64,000 nucleotides of DNA from Mangifera indica (taxonomy: Eukaryota; Streptophyta; Magnoliopsida; Sapindales; Anacardiaceae), in assembly GCF_011075055.1 (NCBI RefSeq), contig NC_058154.1, positions 6,988,620 through 7,052,619 on the forward strand, written 5' to 3'. The notes under the pieces were generated by a model. It saw only the letters and a program-made list of their open reading frames with translations, was not told the origin of the DNA and searched no databases. The position numbers and the translations under genes are program-made. Within the stretch, counting starts at the first letter, position 1. Each line of letters starts with the position of its first letter. This document shows, one piece after another, positions 34,687 to 45,976 of the stretch.

Positions 34687-34730
<44 letters not shown>

Positions 34731-35153
34731 TATTATATAATTAAATATTATTTTATTTTTAATTTAAAAACATTCAATTATATAATAACATATATATATA
34801 TAATTTATTTTTTATATATATAATTATATATAAATAATTAAATAAATGTGGGTGAAACTCTCTCTCATTCATAAAATTTGCCGGCCTAAGCATGCTTACT
34901 GGGCCCCATAAAGCTTTAAACAACATGAATAATTATCATTATTTATATATATATTTTCTTTTTAATATAATATTATTAATACTATTTTAAAAAATTAATT
35001 AGACTTTTTAAGATAAAAGACACAATTTTATCTGGTAATATTATGAAACACGGTTAATAAAATCTAATTTTAAAACAAAAATTCAGATATATGCATTATA
35101 AAATCTCCAATTATATACATATAAATTTTATTAAATAAATTTCTGAATAATTA

Positions 35154-35228
<75 letters not shown>

Positions 35229-37903
35229 ACACGTAAGATTCATAAAGAAAAAAAAAGGGGGGTTGAAAGTAAGTTTAACAATTATTGAGGGCAATATGGA
35301 ACTCATATTGAAAACAAGCCATCAAGGCTTTACAACTGTACTGAATGTAGGCATCCATTCCAGGAGCATTAATGCATATGTACCATTAATATGAAATGTA
35401 TGGTCCCCTGCCATCATTCACATTTTATGATCATATTCATACCACCGCACCCATCACATCTACCCTTCTTCTCCATATGCATGCGCTTTTTATATGTCTC
35501 ATCGCTATCATGCCACATTTACATAATACTAAGTGAATTAATATACCTTGAGCCACCTTGGTATATAAATTTTTATATATAATCAAAAATTTAAATAAAA
35601 TGCCATAAATTTCTTTAGGTATTATTAATATTATTTTATAAATAATTTGATTGATATTGATTATAATTATTGTTAGTATATGAAGAAACCGTTTGTTAAT
35701 AATGATTTTTGAAATTAAAAACCGACTGTAAAAAATATGGTTTTTCACAGAAAGATAATGTAGAGAAATGGCAATTACAAGAAGCTCCTGAAGTAGTTTC
35801 ATTTGAACATTATCCAGCCGGGAGTTCACCGGATGTGACAAATGATGAGAGCACGGGATCGACTACGGTGAGTAATTCCGAGGACAAAGATCATGCAATT
35901 GCAGTTGCTGCAGCAGCTGTCGCCGCAGCTAAAGCAGCAGCCAAAGTTGTTCGATTGCCTGGTTATGGCCGCCACTCCAAGGAAGAATGCGCTGCAACTC
36001 TTATTCAATCTCATTACAGAGGCTACCTGGTAATCTTCATTCTTTTAATCAATTTGAATCAGTTCATTGATTGTTTCCCTTTTTTGTTGGATAGCAAATT
36101 ATATGAGTGAATATGTATAGGCTCGGCGAGCTTTGCGAGCCTTGAAGGGCTTGGTGAGGCTACAGGCGTTAGTAAGAGGGCACAATGTGCGAAAGCAAGC
36201 CCAAATGACTATGCGATGCATGCAAGCGCTGGTGCGAGTGCAGGCAAGAGAAAGAGCTCGCAGGCTGCAGTTGGCTCACGGGAAGCATCACAAGAGAGGG
36301 GAAAAAGAATACGGACACGAAGAAGATGAAAAGCTGAACAAGCCTAGGTGCCCGTTGAAGCAATATGTAGGCGGTCGCCATCAAAAGTCTGAGAAACTCA
36401 ATGAAAATGCTTCAAGAAAACATGATTCTTTGATGAAAAGAGAGAGAGCCCTTGCTTATGCTTATGCCTATCAGGTAATTGGTCTCTAGTTAGCTATACA
36501 AATTATAGATCACTGCCATTGCATACTTAATTAGTATGCCAGAATTAATTTTCTTAACAAATTCGAGACAGTATAAAAGGAATACTCTATATTATTATAT
36601 TCCTTCAAAATTTTGCTTAATGTTGGTGTCATAATTTTAGTTGCGACAACCATGGAAGGCCCTGTAAGGGGAATATTTGGGCGATTGATCTCACTCTTAC
36701 GATAATAAAATTATGTATATAAACAATATATTTTTATATATAAACGATAATATATTACTATATAATTATATAATTTTAAAATAAAAATAATGATATATTA
36801 TTATTTATATACAATATTCATCATAAATTTGTACTTATTGTTTGTGTCTATAGTGTTACTCTTCATAAAAAGAGTTCATTAGTTTTGTCTTTTTTTTAAT
36901 AGAATTATATTCATATTAATGTTTTTAAATTCAATAAAACTATATATTTTTTTTCTTAATTAAGTATATAAATAATATGTTATTATATAATTAAATTATT
37001 TTAAATTAAAAATAAAATAATATTTAATTATATAATAATATATTACCTATATTTTCAATAAAGTTACATCATTGCTCTCTTAAATTTGTGTCGGTTCTTC
37101 TTTTTCTGCAACTTTATATATTAAATTAGTTATAATAATTTCCCATAATTATTTTAGAATTATTAATACTTAATTTGGGCCCTTAATATTAATTCTTTGA
37201 TCCTTTCTGGCAATAACAGCAGCAACAGCAACTCACACAACCTGACCACAAAAATGGTGAAGATGGCGTTGCACTATACGGCCACGAGCGAGAAAGAGCA
37301 CAATGGGGATGGAACTGGCTGGAGCGTTGGATGTACGTGCAGTCCTATAACGGCCATCACGTACCCCAACATGAAGCGTCTTACATGACACTCACCACCA
37401 CCTCCACAACCGACGACATGTTATCAGAGAAAACCCTAGAAATTCATTCTAGCAGCGTCGCCACCACTGCCATGCCCATGCAGCACAACCGCGACTTGCT
37501 AGACTCTAACTCTTACTCAACGCGCCAACTGCACCAAAAACAACCCGGCTACATGGCACCAACACAGTCAGCGAAAGCGAAGGTGAGAAGTCAAAACCAT
37601 AGCCCAGGCACAAACAAACAAAGGCGTTCTCCCAGTTCACCTCAATGGAACACATCAACCAAGAAATGTGCTTCAGTTTTTGGTTCAGGCTATGATTCTT
37701 CTTGCATTTCTGGTGGTGGAACAGCAAGTTTTCAAGCTTCAAGGAGTCCAAGACAAGGTTATTTTAATGGGATCCGGATACAGGCGAGGCAGGTTTCTGA
37801 TGCGTGCTCAGATTTGTCGGGCGGGGCTGAAATTTGGGGCAGGCTGCCTCTAAGCAGTGGTAGTGGTGGTGGTGGTCATGGTTGGAGGCATGATTTTGGT
37901 TGA
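34433..37903 (+). CDS. IQ67-domain (IQD) calmodulin-binding protein, four coding exons, 466 aa
   Basis: Coding exons are 34433-34516, 35751-36029, 36121-36474 and 37220-37903, all joined in phase 0 with GT-AG introns. The protein starts [16 protein letters not shown], the usual basic N-terminus of IQD proteins. An Ala-rich helix (about 79-94) precedes the IQ67 domain (about 106-172). That domain has [16 protein letters not shown], then [20 protein letters not shown], then [17 protein letters not shown], with IQ motifs for calcium-free calmodulin. Intron 2 falls after the 16th codon of the domain, the position known as conserved in this family. Exon 4 has a Trp-rich [10 protein letters not shown] (about 266-276) and a DUF4005 stretch ([17 protein letters not shown], from about 348). 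IQD proteins are plant scaffolds that recruit calmodulin to microtubules, nucleus or plasma membrane. No stop or shift is seen, so it is probably functional. Which family member it is I cannot say. Confidence 0.93.
34690..34722. repeat. (AT)n microsatellite in IQD intron 1
   Basis: About 16 uninterrupted AT units, followed by an AT-rich palindrome copy at 34731-34788. Confidence 0.9.
34731..34788. repeat. AT-rich palindromic repeat, copy 1 (IQD intron 1)
   Basis: Begins tattatataattaaatatta and ends ttcaattatataataa, so the ends are inverted copies. Related sequences stand at 36981-37037 (opposite orientation), 50173-50230 and 50363-50413, with a weaker one near 36745-36800. The pattern fits a tiny MITE-like family. 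Confidence 0.6.
35153..35226. repeat. Compound (GT)n(TA)n microsatellite in IQD intron 1
   Basis: About ten GT units run straight into about twenty TA units and a short TATG tail. The 78-residue open frame across it (35158-35394) is an artefact. Confidence 0.95.
36981..37037. repeat. AT-rich palindromic repeat, copy 2 (IQD intron 3)
   Basis: Starts tattatataattaaattatt and ends aatatttaattatataata. It is the reverse complement of copy 1 with a few changes. A weaker relative lies at 36745-36800 in the same intron. Confidence 0.6.
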
Positions 37904-38103
37904 TTGAATTCATTTTGAGTTTTTCTAATAATTTCTTTTATAATTAACATTTAATGTGATGAAATTGGAGTTGGAACATGTTAATTATAACATTACTATT
38001 TATTTAATTATTGGGAGGTGAAGATGTTCTGATTTTCCTAAATAGGTATTTCTTCTTGTGATTGATTTTGCTTCTAGATTTACGGGAAATAAAATAATTT
38101 TTA
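37904..38103 (+). other. 3' UTR of the IQD gene
   Basis: Non-coding sequence behind the stop, with aataaaat near 38088 as a possible poly(A) signal. It ends at the inverted-repeat element that starts ggccaaaag. Confidence 0.4.
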
Positions 38104-39016
38104 GGCCAAAAGACTTATTCCCACCAAGGTTTAGTGCATCGCTAAACTTTCCGTTATTGAGTTTCAAAAATTCAAAAATTCACTCATTAATTGTTAAAGT
38201 TAACAAAAATTTATTGGTTCGAAAGGTATAATCATCATTTAATATTTAAAAAATGAAATTTCATCTCATCTCTCCATCTAAATTTAAAAAACTAATAATT
38301 CCCCACCCCCGCCCCTGCCACCCACCCGCCCTTTTGGTTTAGTTTTCTTCCCCTTTCTTCTAAAACGACCTTCTATGTTACTGGGCAACTTTGGCTTCCC
38401 ACCCATCTTCTCCTCCGACACTCTCTCCCCCTTCTCAATGATATTCTCCTTGAGGAATGATAGCCAAAAATCATTGAATCAAAGCATGGATCGTGCGCTT
38501 TGTTGACCCATGCTTCAATTTGACATGGCTACCATCGTCGACTCCCAAGTCATGAAAGTCCGTCTTCGTCCAAAACCATCATCGATTCGTCCACTACTAT
38601 TGTCGATTCAATTCATCAATCATTGATTTGATTTATCCATTGTGGATTCGATTCATCCACTTTAAGGAGATCACTGAGAGGGGGAGAGAGCACTAGAGAA
38701 TAAGATGGGTGGGAAGCCGAAGTTGGCTGACGATGGAGAAGGTCATCAGAGAAGGAAGGAAAAAAGAACTAAACCTTAGGGGGGAAAGTGAAGTTTTCAA
38801 AACTTAGGTGGGGGAATTATTTATTTTTAAATTTTAGAAGGGAAAAAGAGATAAAATTTTATTTTTTAGTATAAAATATTCAATGACAATTATACCTTTC
38901 AAACTCACAAATTTTATTAATCTTAATAGTTGATGATAGGTATTTGAATTTTCAAAACTTAACAGGTAAGAGTTTAAAAATACCCTTAACCCTAGGTGGA
39001 AATAATTATAAATATT
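38104..39016. mobile_element. Long-inverted-repeat (Mutator-like/foldback) non-autonomous element
   Basis: The arms, about 38104-38460 and 38660-39016, are reverse complements over most of their length. The left arm reads ttattcccacc, cgaaaggtataat and ggcttcccacccatctt; the right arm carries their complements. The left tip ggccaaaagac matches the tip of 54290-55197 (ggccaaagga), so the two are probably one family. The right tip is worn and I found no clean duplication. The centre (38560-38650) has repeated gattcgattcatcca words. No transposase. Confidence 0.75.
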
Positions 39017-39042
39017 GTTTATGTTATTTGTTAAATTAATTA

Positions 39043-39430
39043 TCGGATCCGGTCATCTATGATGGGTTGACCTAATCCTTTAAAGCTTAAAAAAAGAGAG
39101 AAGAGAGACAAAATTAACCCTTATAAGTGAAATTGACTCTTCTATCTTTGACAGTTATTGAAGTTAACTGCCACTCTCTTTTTAATAATAAAAATAGCGT
39201 AACTTCCATTGGGAAGTTTAAGGGATTTTGATGTTCAACTCATAGAAATAATCTATTCATCATTTTTTTTCTTCATCTATAAGAAATCTACACATAAAAT
39301 AGGAGAGCAAAATCAAACAAAGTGTGTTGTGGATTATCATAGGAGTGCATTAGATCACCGATCATCATCAGAGTTTCAGATTTCTAAACCAAGTATGCTT
39401 TTCTATGATCCTAGACCTTTCTAATTTCTG
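39043..39430 (+). repeat. 5' LTR of A2
   Basis: Starts ggatccggtc like A1 (ggatccagtc). Its right half (aagaaatctacacataaaat and atcaccgatcatcatc) is nearly identical to 45825-45976. Confidence 0.82.
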
Positions 39431-41343
39431 CTTACATCGCTATCATAGCCATGTTTTATCTGTGTAATTATGATTTTGGTGGTGTAAACATGATTTAGAA
39501 GCATGTTTAGAAATTAATTGGCATGAACAGTGTATTTTTTATATATAAATGCGTATGGATGTATTTTGATTATTAATGAATTCGTTGTGATTTTGCGGAA
39601 TTGATGTCTAGAATCATGTTATGATGAATTCTAGATATGAGAAGCATGTTAAGTTATAAAAAATTACACCAACTTCGCATGAAATTGAACAATTTTCAAT
39701 GGCAAGTTTTTCACCCAAAACCTTGATGTTCATGCATTTAACTTGTCGAAATCCAGTGACTTTTTCAGTGAAACTTTCATGAATCTAAATTTGCGTGGCA
39801 TGGGCTTTAAAAGCCCTATGAAATTGTCATCATTGGATAGTCAAAAGACAACCAATTTCGCTGTTGGAAACCTAGGGTTCTTATCACAATCGCAGGTTGC
39901 AATCGAATTGGGAAAGTCTGATTGTCCAACTTGATTGGTCAATGGGTTAGTCAAAACCCATTGGTCAATGGGTCGAACTGTGTAGTCAACCAGGTCGACC
40001 CAACCCAAGTCCTGACCTACAGGTAGACCAATTAACGCTTGATCGATCAACAGTCAACAATCAATAATCAATGGTTGATGGTCAACATTTGACCGATGTG
40101 TGCCAGTGAATGATGACCTTGTTCCGATGTGTGAGCTATGTTCTCCAACACGTGGTAGCGCATGAGCTAGTTTTCCTACACGTGGGAGCGCGTGCGTACT
40201 TCTTTTTATGTCTGGTTGCTTGTATAGACTTAAATTCTATTCTGTGTAATATTTTTTTCGCATGAATTAAACACTTATAGGTGTTAATTGGATCATGTTG
40301 TTGAATTATACATTACTAAACAAGTGAACAAATGTTGTTTATATTGTTATGCATGTGTAATTTATTATTGTCCATTTGTTAGTCATAAATATGTATGTGT
40401 AGTTTATTATTGTTCATTTATTGGTCATATATAGGGTGAACATGTTGACTAAGGACTACTATCTGAACTATAAGATGAATCCAGTGCACAGTTTTTTCAC
40501 TCATCTTGGTGTCATGAATGAGAAATATTATGATTTAAAAGATAAGGACATAAAATTAACTGAAATTGAGAGGATATTTGGACTACTACGGTCATGCCAA
40601 ATTATTGGACTACAATAATTTATAATCTTGTCCGAAATAAGAAATTCAAGAATTATTGACAATGTTTGGATGAATTACAACTTGTTAAAGAACGCAGAAT
40701 TGTAATGAACATAAGAAAATCAACATCTCTCTCCATTTTCCCAAATCAACGAAGTACGAGGCATGTTAGTTATCACAAGCATTATAATAACTTTATCTTA
40801 GATAAAGTTACTTATAATATTGTCAGAGAGAGAAAAAATGTTTTTTCTCAATCTAATTGATAGAGATCGAGTCCCTATAAATATGAAGAACGTCTGATTG
40901 TTAAGATGTCTTGTTTAAAATCATACAAATCTCAGGCCAAAGATAGTTTAGAAGTTGGTCCTGGTCATTGAAATGTTTGAATTCCACGTTCATATTTATT
41001 TTCATGCTTATTTGTTTATTTGTTAATATGTTATTGTATTGAACCTCTTTGAATTATGAATATATTGAACCATATGTTGATTCAATATGTATTATAATTA
41101 TTTGTAAGAATTTTGAGACTGGTAGAATTTAATTATTCTCGTCTGGAATATACATTGACACGATTAGATTAATTATTAAAATATAAAACATTTGTGTCGT
41201 AAATAATTATTGGAAACATAATGAACTTTTGACTCTATACCTTCTATGAAATATTTTAATTTTTAATGCCCAATTATGACAATAAAATGTGTCTATATTT
41301 TATTGTTGGTGTTGTATTGACATATCTTTGTAGTTGTATAGAA
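39431..41343 (+). other. Leader of A2 with W-box-like cluster
   Basis: Matches the A1 leader throughout. It contains about seven GTCAA or TTGAC words at 39930-40100 and one unit of the 59-bp repeat that is doubled in A1. Confidence 0.6.
40442..40618 (+). CDS. Conserved leader ORF of family A (58 aa, unknown)
   Basis: Starts MLTKDYYLNYKMNPV and continues through THLGVMNEKYYDLKDKD and LTEIERIFGLLR. The matching region of A1 (3292-3465) keeps the frame except for one early stop. A second open stretch in A2 (40666-40860) follows in the same region. Function unknown. The position between LTR and gag, and the preservation in two copies, argue against pure chance. Confidence 0.35.
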   Translation: MLTKDYYLNYKMNPVHSFFTHLGVMNEKYYDLKDKDIKLTEIERIFGLLRSCQIIGLQ

Positions 41344-44300
41344 ATGGCTTCGAAAAACATTATTGTTCATTTGAATAAAGAAGAAAGACTGAATAAGGAC
41401 AATTATAAAATATGGAGAATGAGAATGCATTATATCCTAGATGAACAGGATGCCTTAGAGGCTATTAATCAAGTCATGGAAGAGCCCTAACTAACTAAGG
41501 GGTAGAATCCTAACAATGTCCAACATAAGCGTGACATGGACGCTTATAACACTTGGAAAAAGAAAGATTCGTTTGCTAAAGGTATTCTCATCAGTTTAAT
41601 GAATGATGATATTGCTTATCAATATAAGTAATTTGAAACTGCAAATGCTATGTAGGTGGTATTGAAGGAGAAGTTTGGAGGAACGACCGTCTCCAAACTA
41701 AGGCAGTTGACTATCAAGTTCGATATATATAAGAAAGTTCCCAATAAGCTGATGAAGCAACATCTAAGGGAAATATCAAACATGATAACTAAGCTGAAAA
41801 TGGCTGAGTATGATTTGACTGATGAACAACAAGTGTAGGCTATTATACGATCTCTACCTGATAGTTGGGAGCACATGAAAGTGAATATGACTCATAATAA
41901 CACCATTAGGACTTTTGATGACATTGCTCGCTATCTTAAATTGGAAGTTGAGTGCCTAGAGGCTACTGGACCAAATGCTCATATATATGTTGTTGAGTCC
42001 AGTTTAAAGAAGTTTTCTAGCTATAAAAGAAAATGGTAAAAATTCAGGAAAGAGAAAGAGATTGTCCAAGGACTTATGAACAAGAATAAATTGTTCAAGT
42101 GCAAAAAAGGCAAGCACTCTGAAAAAAGAGATAAGACAAATATGACCTGTTATAACTGTGGGAATAAGGATGATTTTGCCTGTGAATGCAGGGAACTAAA
42201 GAAGGTATTGACTTATCTTGTCTCAAAATATGAGATTTATATTTCTAGTACCGTTTTCTTAACTGAATTTTATCTTATGTGGATTATAGACTCAGAAGCC
42301 ACAGACTATGTAGCTCGTGATAGAAACATTTTCGTGGAATTTTGTCGAATACCAAAGGAAATGAGGTGGATTTATGTAGGTAATAATACCAAAGTTGAAG
42401 TAAAAGGAATGAACACATGCAAATTAGTTTTGTGTGGTGGTCAAACCTTATACCTACATGATGTCTTGTATGCCCAAAAAATTCGATGAAAGTTGGTCTC
42501 TGTAATGGTTTCATTAAAATTAGGATATTGTTTGACTTTCTCTAGGAACTTGGTTAAACTCTATTATAATAATGTGTTTTATGGATCTGGATTTCTATCT
42601 GAAGGTTTTATGGTATTAGACACCTTATTTTGTAATAATGATAATTTTGTTAGTTGTTTGTTATTTGCAACTCTTAATAGTCTAGATGTGGATGCAAATA
42701 AATGACATGCTAGACTAGGGCATATTGGCCAAAAAAGAATAAACAGACTGGCCTGTGAAGGTTTATTAGGACCTCTCACGAAATTCAATTTACCTATTTG
42801 TGAGCATTGCTTAGTAGGAAAAATTACTAGAAAACTTTTGGCAAAGCTATTAGAGCTGAAATTCCTCTACAACTTGTACACTCAGATATTTGCAGTCCTA
42901 TAAATGTCTGAGCCTTGAGAACTAATCGAGACCATGAATATTTATCTACCGAATTTAAGGAATTATTAGTGGAAAAGGAATTATAAGGCAATTAATGATT
43001 CCAAGAACTCTACAACAAAATGGTGTAATGGAGAGAATTAACCAAACTCTATTAGAAATTGTTAGGTCTATGATGGCAGAAACGAATCTTCCAATTTCGT
43101 ATTGGGGAGATGTTTTATTGATTGCGACTTATATAATTAACCAAGTGCCCACTAAGTTAGTAACTTCCACTTCTTATGAGTTATAGATAGGTAGAAAACC
43201 TAAATTAAATATGATGCGCCCTTAGGGGCCTGTTGCATACATTTATGACACATTCCATAAATTCAAAAAATTGGGACCAAAAGACAAGAAATGTATCTTT
43301 ATAAGATACTCTAAACACTTCAAAGGGTACGTGTTCATAGGAGAAGACTCTGATGGAATAATGACTAAAATAGAATTTAAAGATGTGACATTCATAGAAA
43401 ACAAATTTCTTAAAAAAGGTGATATTGATAAAAGTCTTCATCTATATGAGACAGAAGAGGAATGCGGAGAAGGTTCATCTCAACAACCATTAGTTGTATT
43501 ATAAGAGACGATGTCTTTACCTATTCCAGAAAGTGAGAGCAATAAGGTTGAACTCCAATATATTTCGGATAGTAGGAGCGAAAATCCTTAATTGCATAGG
43601 AGCGAACATCCTCGAATCCCTAAAAGACATTTCAAAATTAAAAATAAAGTTTTTATGACTGTTCCTCCTAAAGACGATAAGCCTGAAAATATCAAAAAAG
43701 TTTTATCATCCCTTAATAAAGAAAAGTGGCAAGAAGCATTAGAGGAAGAAATGAAATCCATGGAAATTAACCAAGTTTAGAGTCTGGTGGACTTATCGCT
43801 GGGTCGAAAACCCATTGAACATAAATGAATTCTCAAAATTAAATGGAAGGTGAATGGCTCAAAAAATAGATACAAAGCTCACCTAATGGCTAAAGGTTAT
43901 ACCCAACAAGAAGGTACAAATCATAAAGAAACTTTTTCGTCTGTTGTGAGGATTGCTTTAATTCGTGTTATTCTAGTTATAGTAGCACACTAAGATGTAG
44001 AATTGCATTAGATGGATGTTAAGATAGTTTTTCTCAATGGAGAGCTTGATGAAGAAATCTATATGGACAACCTGTAGGTTTTGTGGTAAAAGGCCAAGAG
44101 CGTAAAGTATGCAAGCTCTAAAGATCAATATATGGCCTGAAATAGTCATCAAGACAATTATACTTAAAATTCCATACGACAATATTGTCTTATAATTTTA
44201 AGATGTTAGAACAAGACCACTATGTGTATGTGAAAAAGTTTGATGACAAATTTGTAATTTTATCTCATTATGTAGATGATGTGCTAATAGTTTGAAGTGA

Positions 44301-45206
44301 TTTGAAATATGTGATGATCATTAAAAATTGGTTATCCACAAATTTTGATATGAAAGATATGGTTGAAGTAGATTATATTTTAGGTATTAAAATCAAAAAG
44401 GATCGTTCTGAGAGACTTTTGGCTTGTCACAAGAACATCATATCCAAAAGATTTTAGAACGATTAAATATGACAAATTGCAAACTCATTGATAATCCTAT
44501 GTCAAAAGGCGATTTGTTGAGCCAAGATTTTTGTCCAAAAGCTCAAAACAAAAAAAAAAGAAATATCCCTGGTACCTTATTCAAGTGTGGTTAGAAGTTT
44601 CATATACACAATGATATGTACTTGCGCCGATATATGCTTCACTATCGAGTTGGTTAGTTAATATCAATCGAATCCAAAAAGGAAACACTAGAAGGTTGTC
44701 AAAATGATATTAAGATATCTGAAAAGTACTATGGAAAAGATTTGCGTATTGTTGGCTATTCGGATGCCGACTAGGATAGTGATTTAGCCCAACGCAAATC
44801 AACTTCTAGTTATGTTGTCTTACTCCAATTGAGTAGTAAGAAACAAACATGCATAGTCTTGTCCACAATGGAAGTAGAATTTATAGCATGTTCTGTAACT
44901 ATGCAAGAGGTCATTTGGTTGAAAAGATATTTTGAGAATTTGGGTGTACTGGAAGTAGTAGTTGATCATATAATTGTGCATTGTGATAATCAAGCTGCAA
45001 TAGCTTTCATAAGAGATTTCAAATTCTATAATAGAACTAAACATATCAACATTAGATGTAACTTTATTAGACACATCATTTCGAAGAAGAAAGTGATGGT
45101 ACAATATATTTTGATAAGTAATATGGTTATTGATCCTTTAACCAAACCGATTTTAAGATATGTATATGTTACACATATTAAGTCTCTTGGTTTGCGTAAA
45201 ATATAA
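41344..45206 (+). pseudogene. Copia gag-pol polyprotein of A2 (degenerate)
   Basis: Gag begins MASKNIIVHLNKEERLNKDNYKIW at 41344. Further gag pieces are LKEKFGGTTVSKLRQL and EISNMITKLKM. The zinc knuckle CYNCGNKDDFACEC (near 42145) has lost its His. Protease reads WIIDSEATDYVA (near 42280), with Gly of the DSGA box changed to Glu. The integrase zinc region HARLGHIGQ is near 42705, but its catalytic core misses about 150 bp compared with A1 at about 42905-42914. RT has YVDDVLIV near 44270. RNase H reads SSKKQTCIVLSTMEVEFIACS (44829 onward) and ends RTKHINIRCNFIRHII. It stays readable at length but carries more than ten stops, so no enzyme is expected. Confidence 0.88.
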
Positions 45207-45349
45207 TAAATGACTTGTTAAATATATATTGTACTTGTAACACAACGTTAGAACATCAAATAATTTGAATTTATTTTATTCATATGTTTGAAATCTTGAT
45301 GTTTATTTATATATACATTACTTTTTGAAAACTCATCAAGATGATAATG

Positions 45350-45577
45350 TCACATAAGTTTGATTGGCTTTCTCACACGAGCAATTGCTTTTAACGTTGA
45401 GAAGAGTGTCCAAAGATGAGACATATTTCTTGAGATTGATACCGTTGAGAAAGCAAACTTAGAAGATGAGAGTTGCCTAAGAAACGAATTATTTGATATG
45501 TCACATTGACAATTTATCAATATGAGGTCATGATTTGATGAATTTGAAAATGACCAATTTGGATTCCCCACATCCAA
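45350..45577 (-). other. Antisense ORF in the 3' region of A2 (75 aa)
   Basis: On the minus strand the frame starts MDVGNPNWSFSNSSNHDLILI. In A3 the same frame (window + strand, about 63690-63892) shows NSSIHDLILINHQGNMSNNN and SRNVSHFCMLF, clearly related. In A1 it is broken. Unknown product; it may be a by-product of conserved sense sequence. Confidence 0.3.
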
Positions 45578-45810
45578 ATAACTTGTGAATGTCAGATGTA
45601 AGTTCTTAATATATAGTGATACCTACAAGATTAGAGAGATGATGAAGAACTTGGGTAAGACATTGAGTATAGCGCTGAACTAAGATTTGTACAATATTGG
45701 TAATAACATTTTGAAAAGATACGCAGTATAGCACATGATTCATATCATGTGTGTATAAGTTAGACGACCATATGAGTAAAATCATTTTTCTTATAGCACA
45801 TGATCCATCA

Positions 45811-45976
45811 TTTTTCTTTTCACCTATAAGAAATCTATACATAAAATAAGAAAGTAAAATCAAGTAAAGTGTATTATGGATTCTCATAGGAGTGTATTAA
45901 ATCACCGATCATCGTCGGAGTTTCAGATTTCTAAACCGAATATACTTTTCTATAATCTTAGACCTTTCAATTTTCA
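45811..45976 (+). repeat. Truncated 3' LTR of A2
   Basis: Corresponds to the right half of 39043-39430. The left half and the adjoining 3' region are missing. The word tatagcacatgat occurs on both sides of this area (45728-45740 and 45797-45809), suggesting a repeat-linked rearrangement. Confidence 0.75.

Larger units (their letters stand above)
39043..45976 (+). mobile_element. Ty1/copia retrotransposon, family A copy 2 (A2)
   Basis: It aligns with A1 through the LTR, leader, gag-pol and 3' region. The 5' LTR is at about 39043-39430, gag-pol at 41344-45206, and a truncated 3' LTR at about 45811-45976. It is better preserved than A1 but still carries scattered stops. It also has a deletion of about 150 bp in integrase and a larger one that removes most of the 3' untranslated region and the first half of the 3' LTR. 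No clear target duplication was found. Confidence 0.85.

Noticed and set aside
35158..35394. 78-residue frame starting with Tyr/Ile repeats
   Set aside because: Translation of a GT/TA microsatellite in IQD intron 1.
35437..35841. 134-residue minus-strand frame
   Set aside because: It lies across IQD intron 1 and exon 2 in antisense, is Ile/Asn-rich from AT-rich sequence, and shows no domain.
36169..36384. 71-residue frame antisense to IQD exon 3
   Set aside because: Shadow of the conserved IQ67-coding exon.
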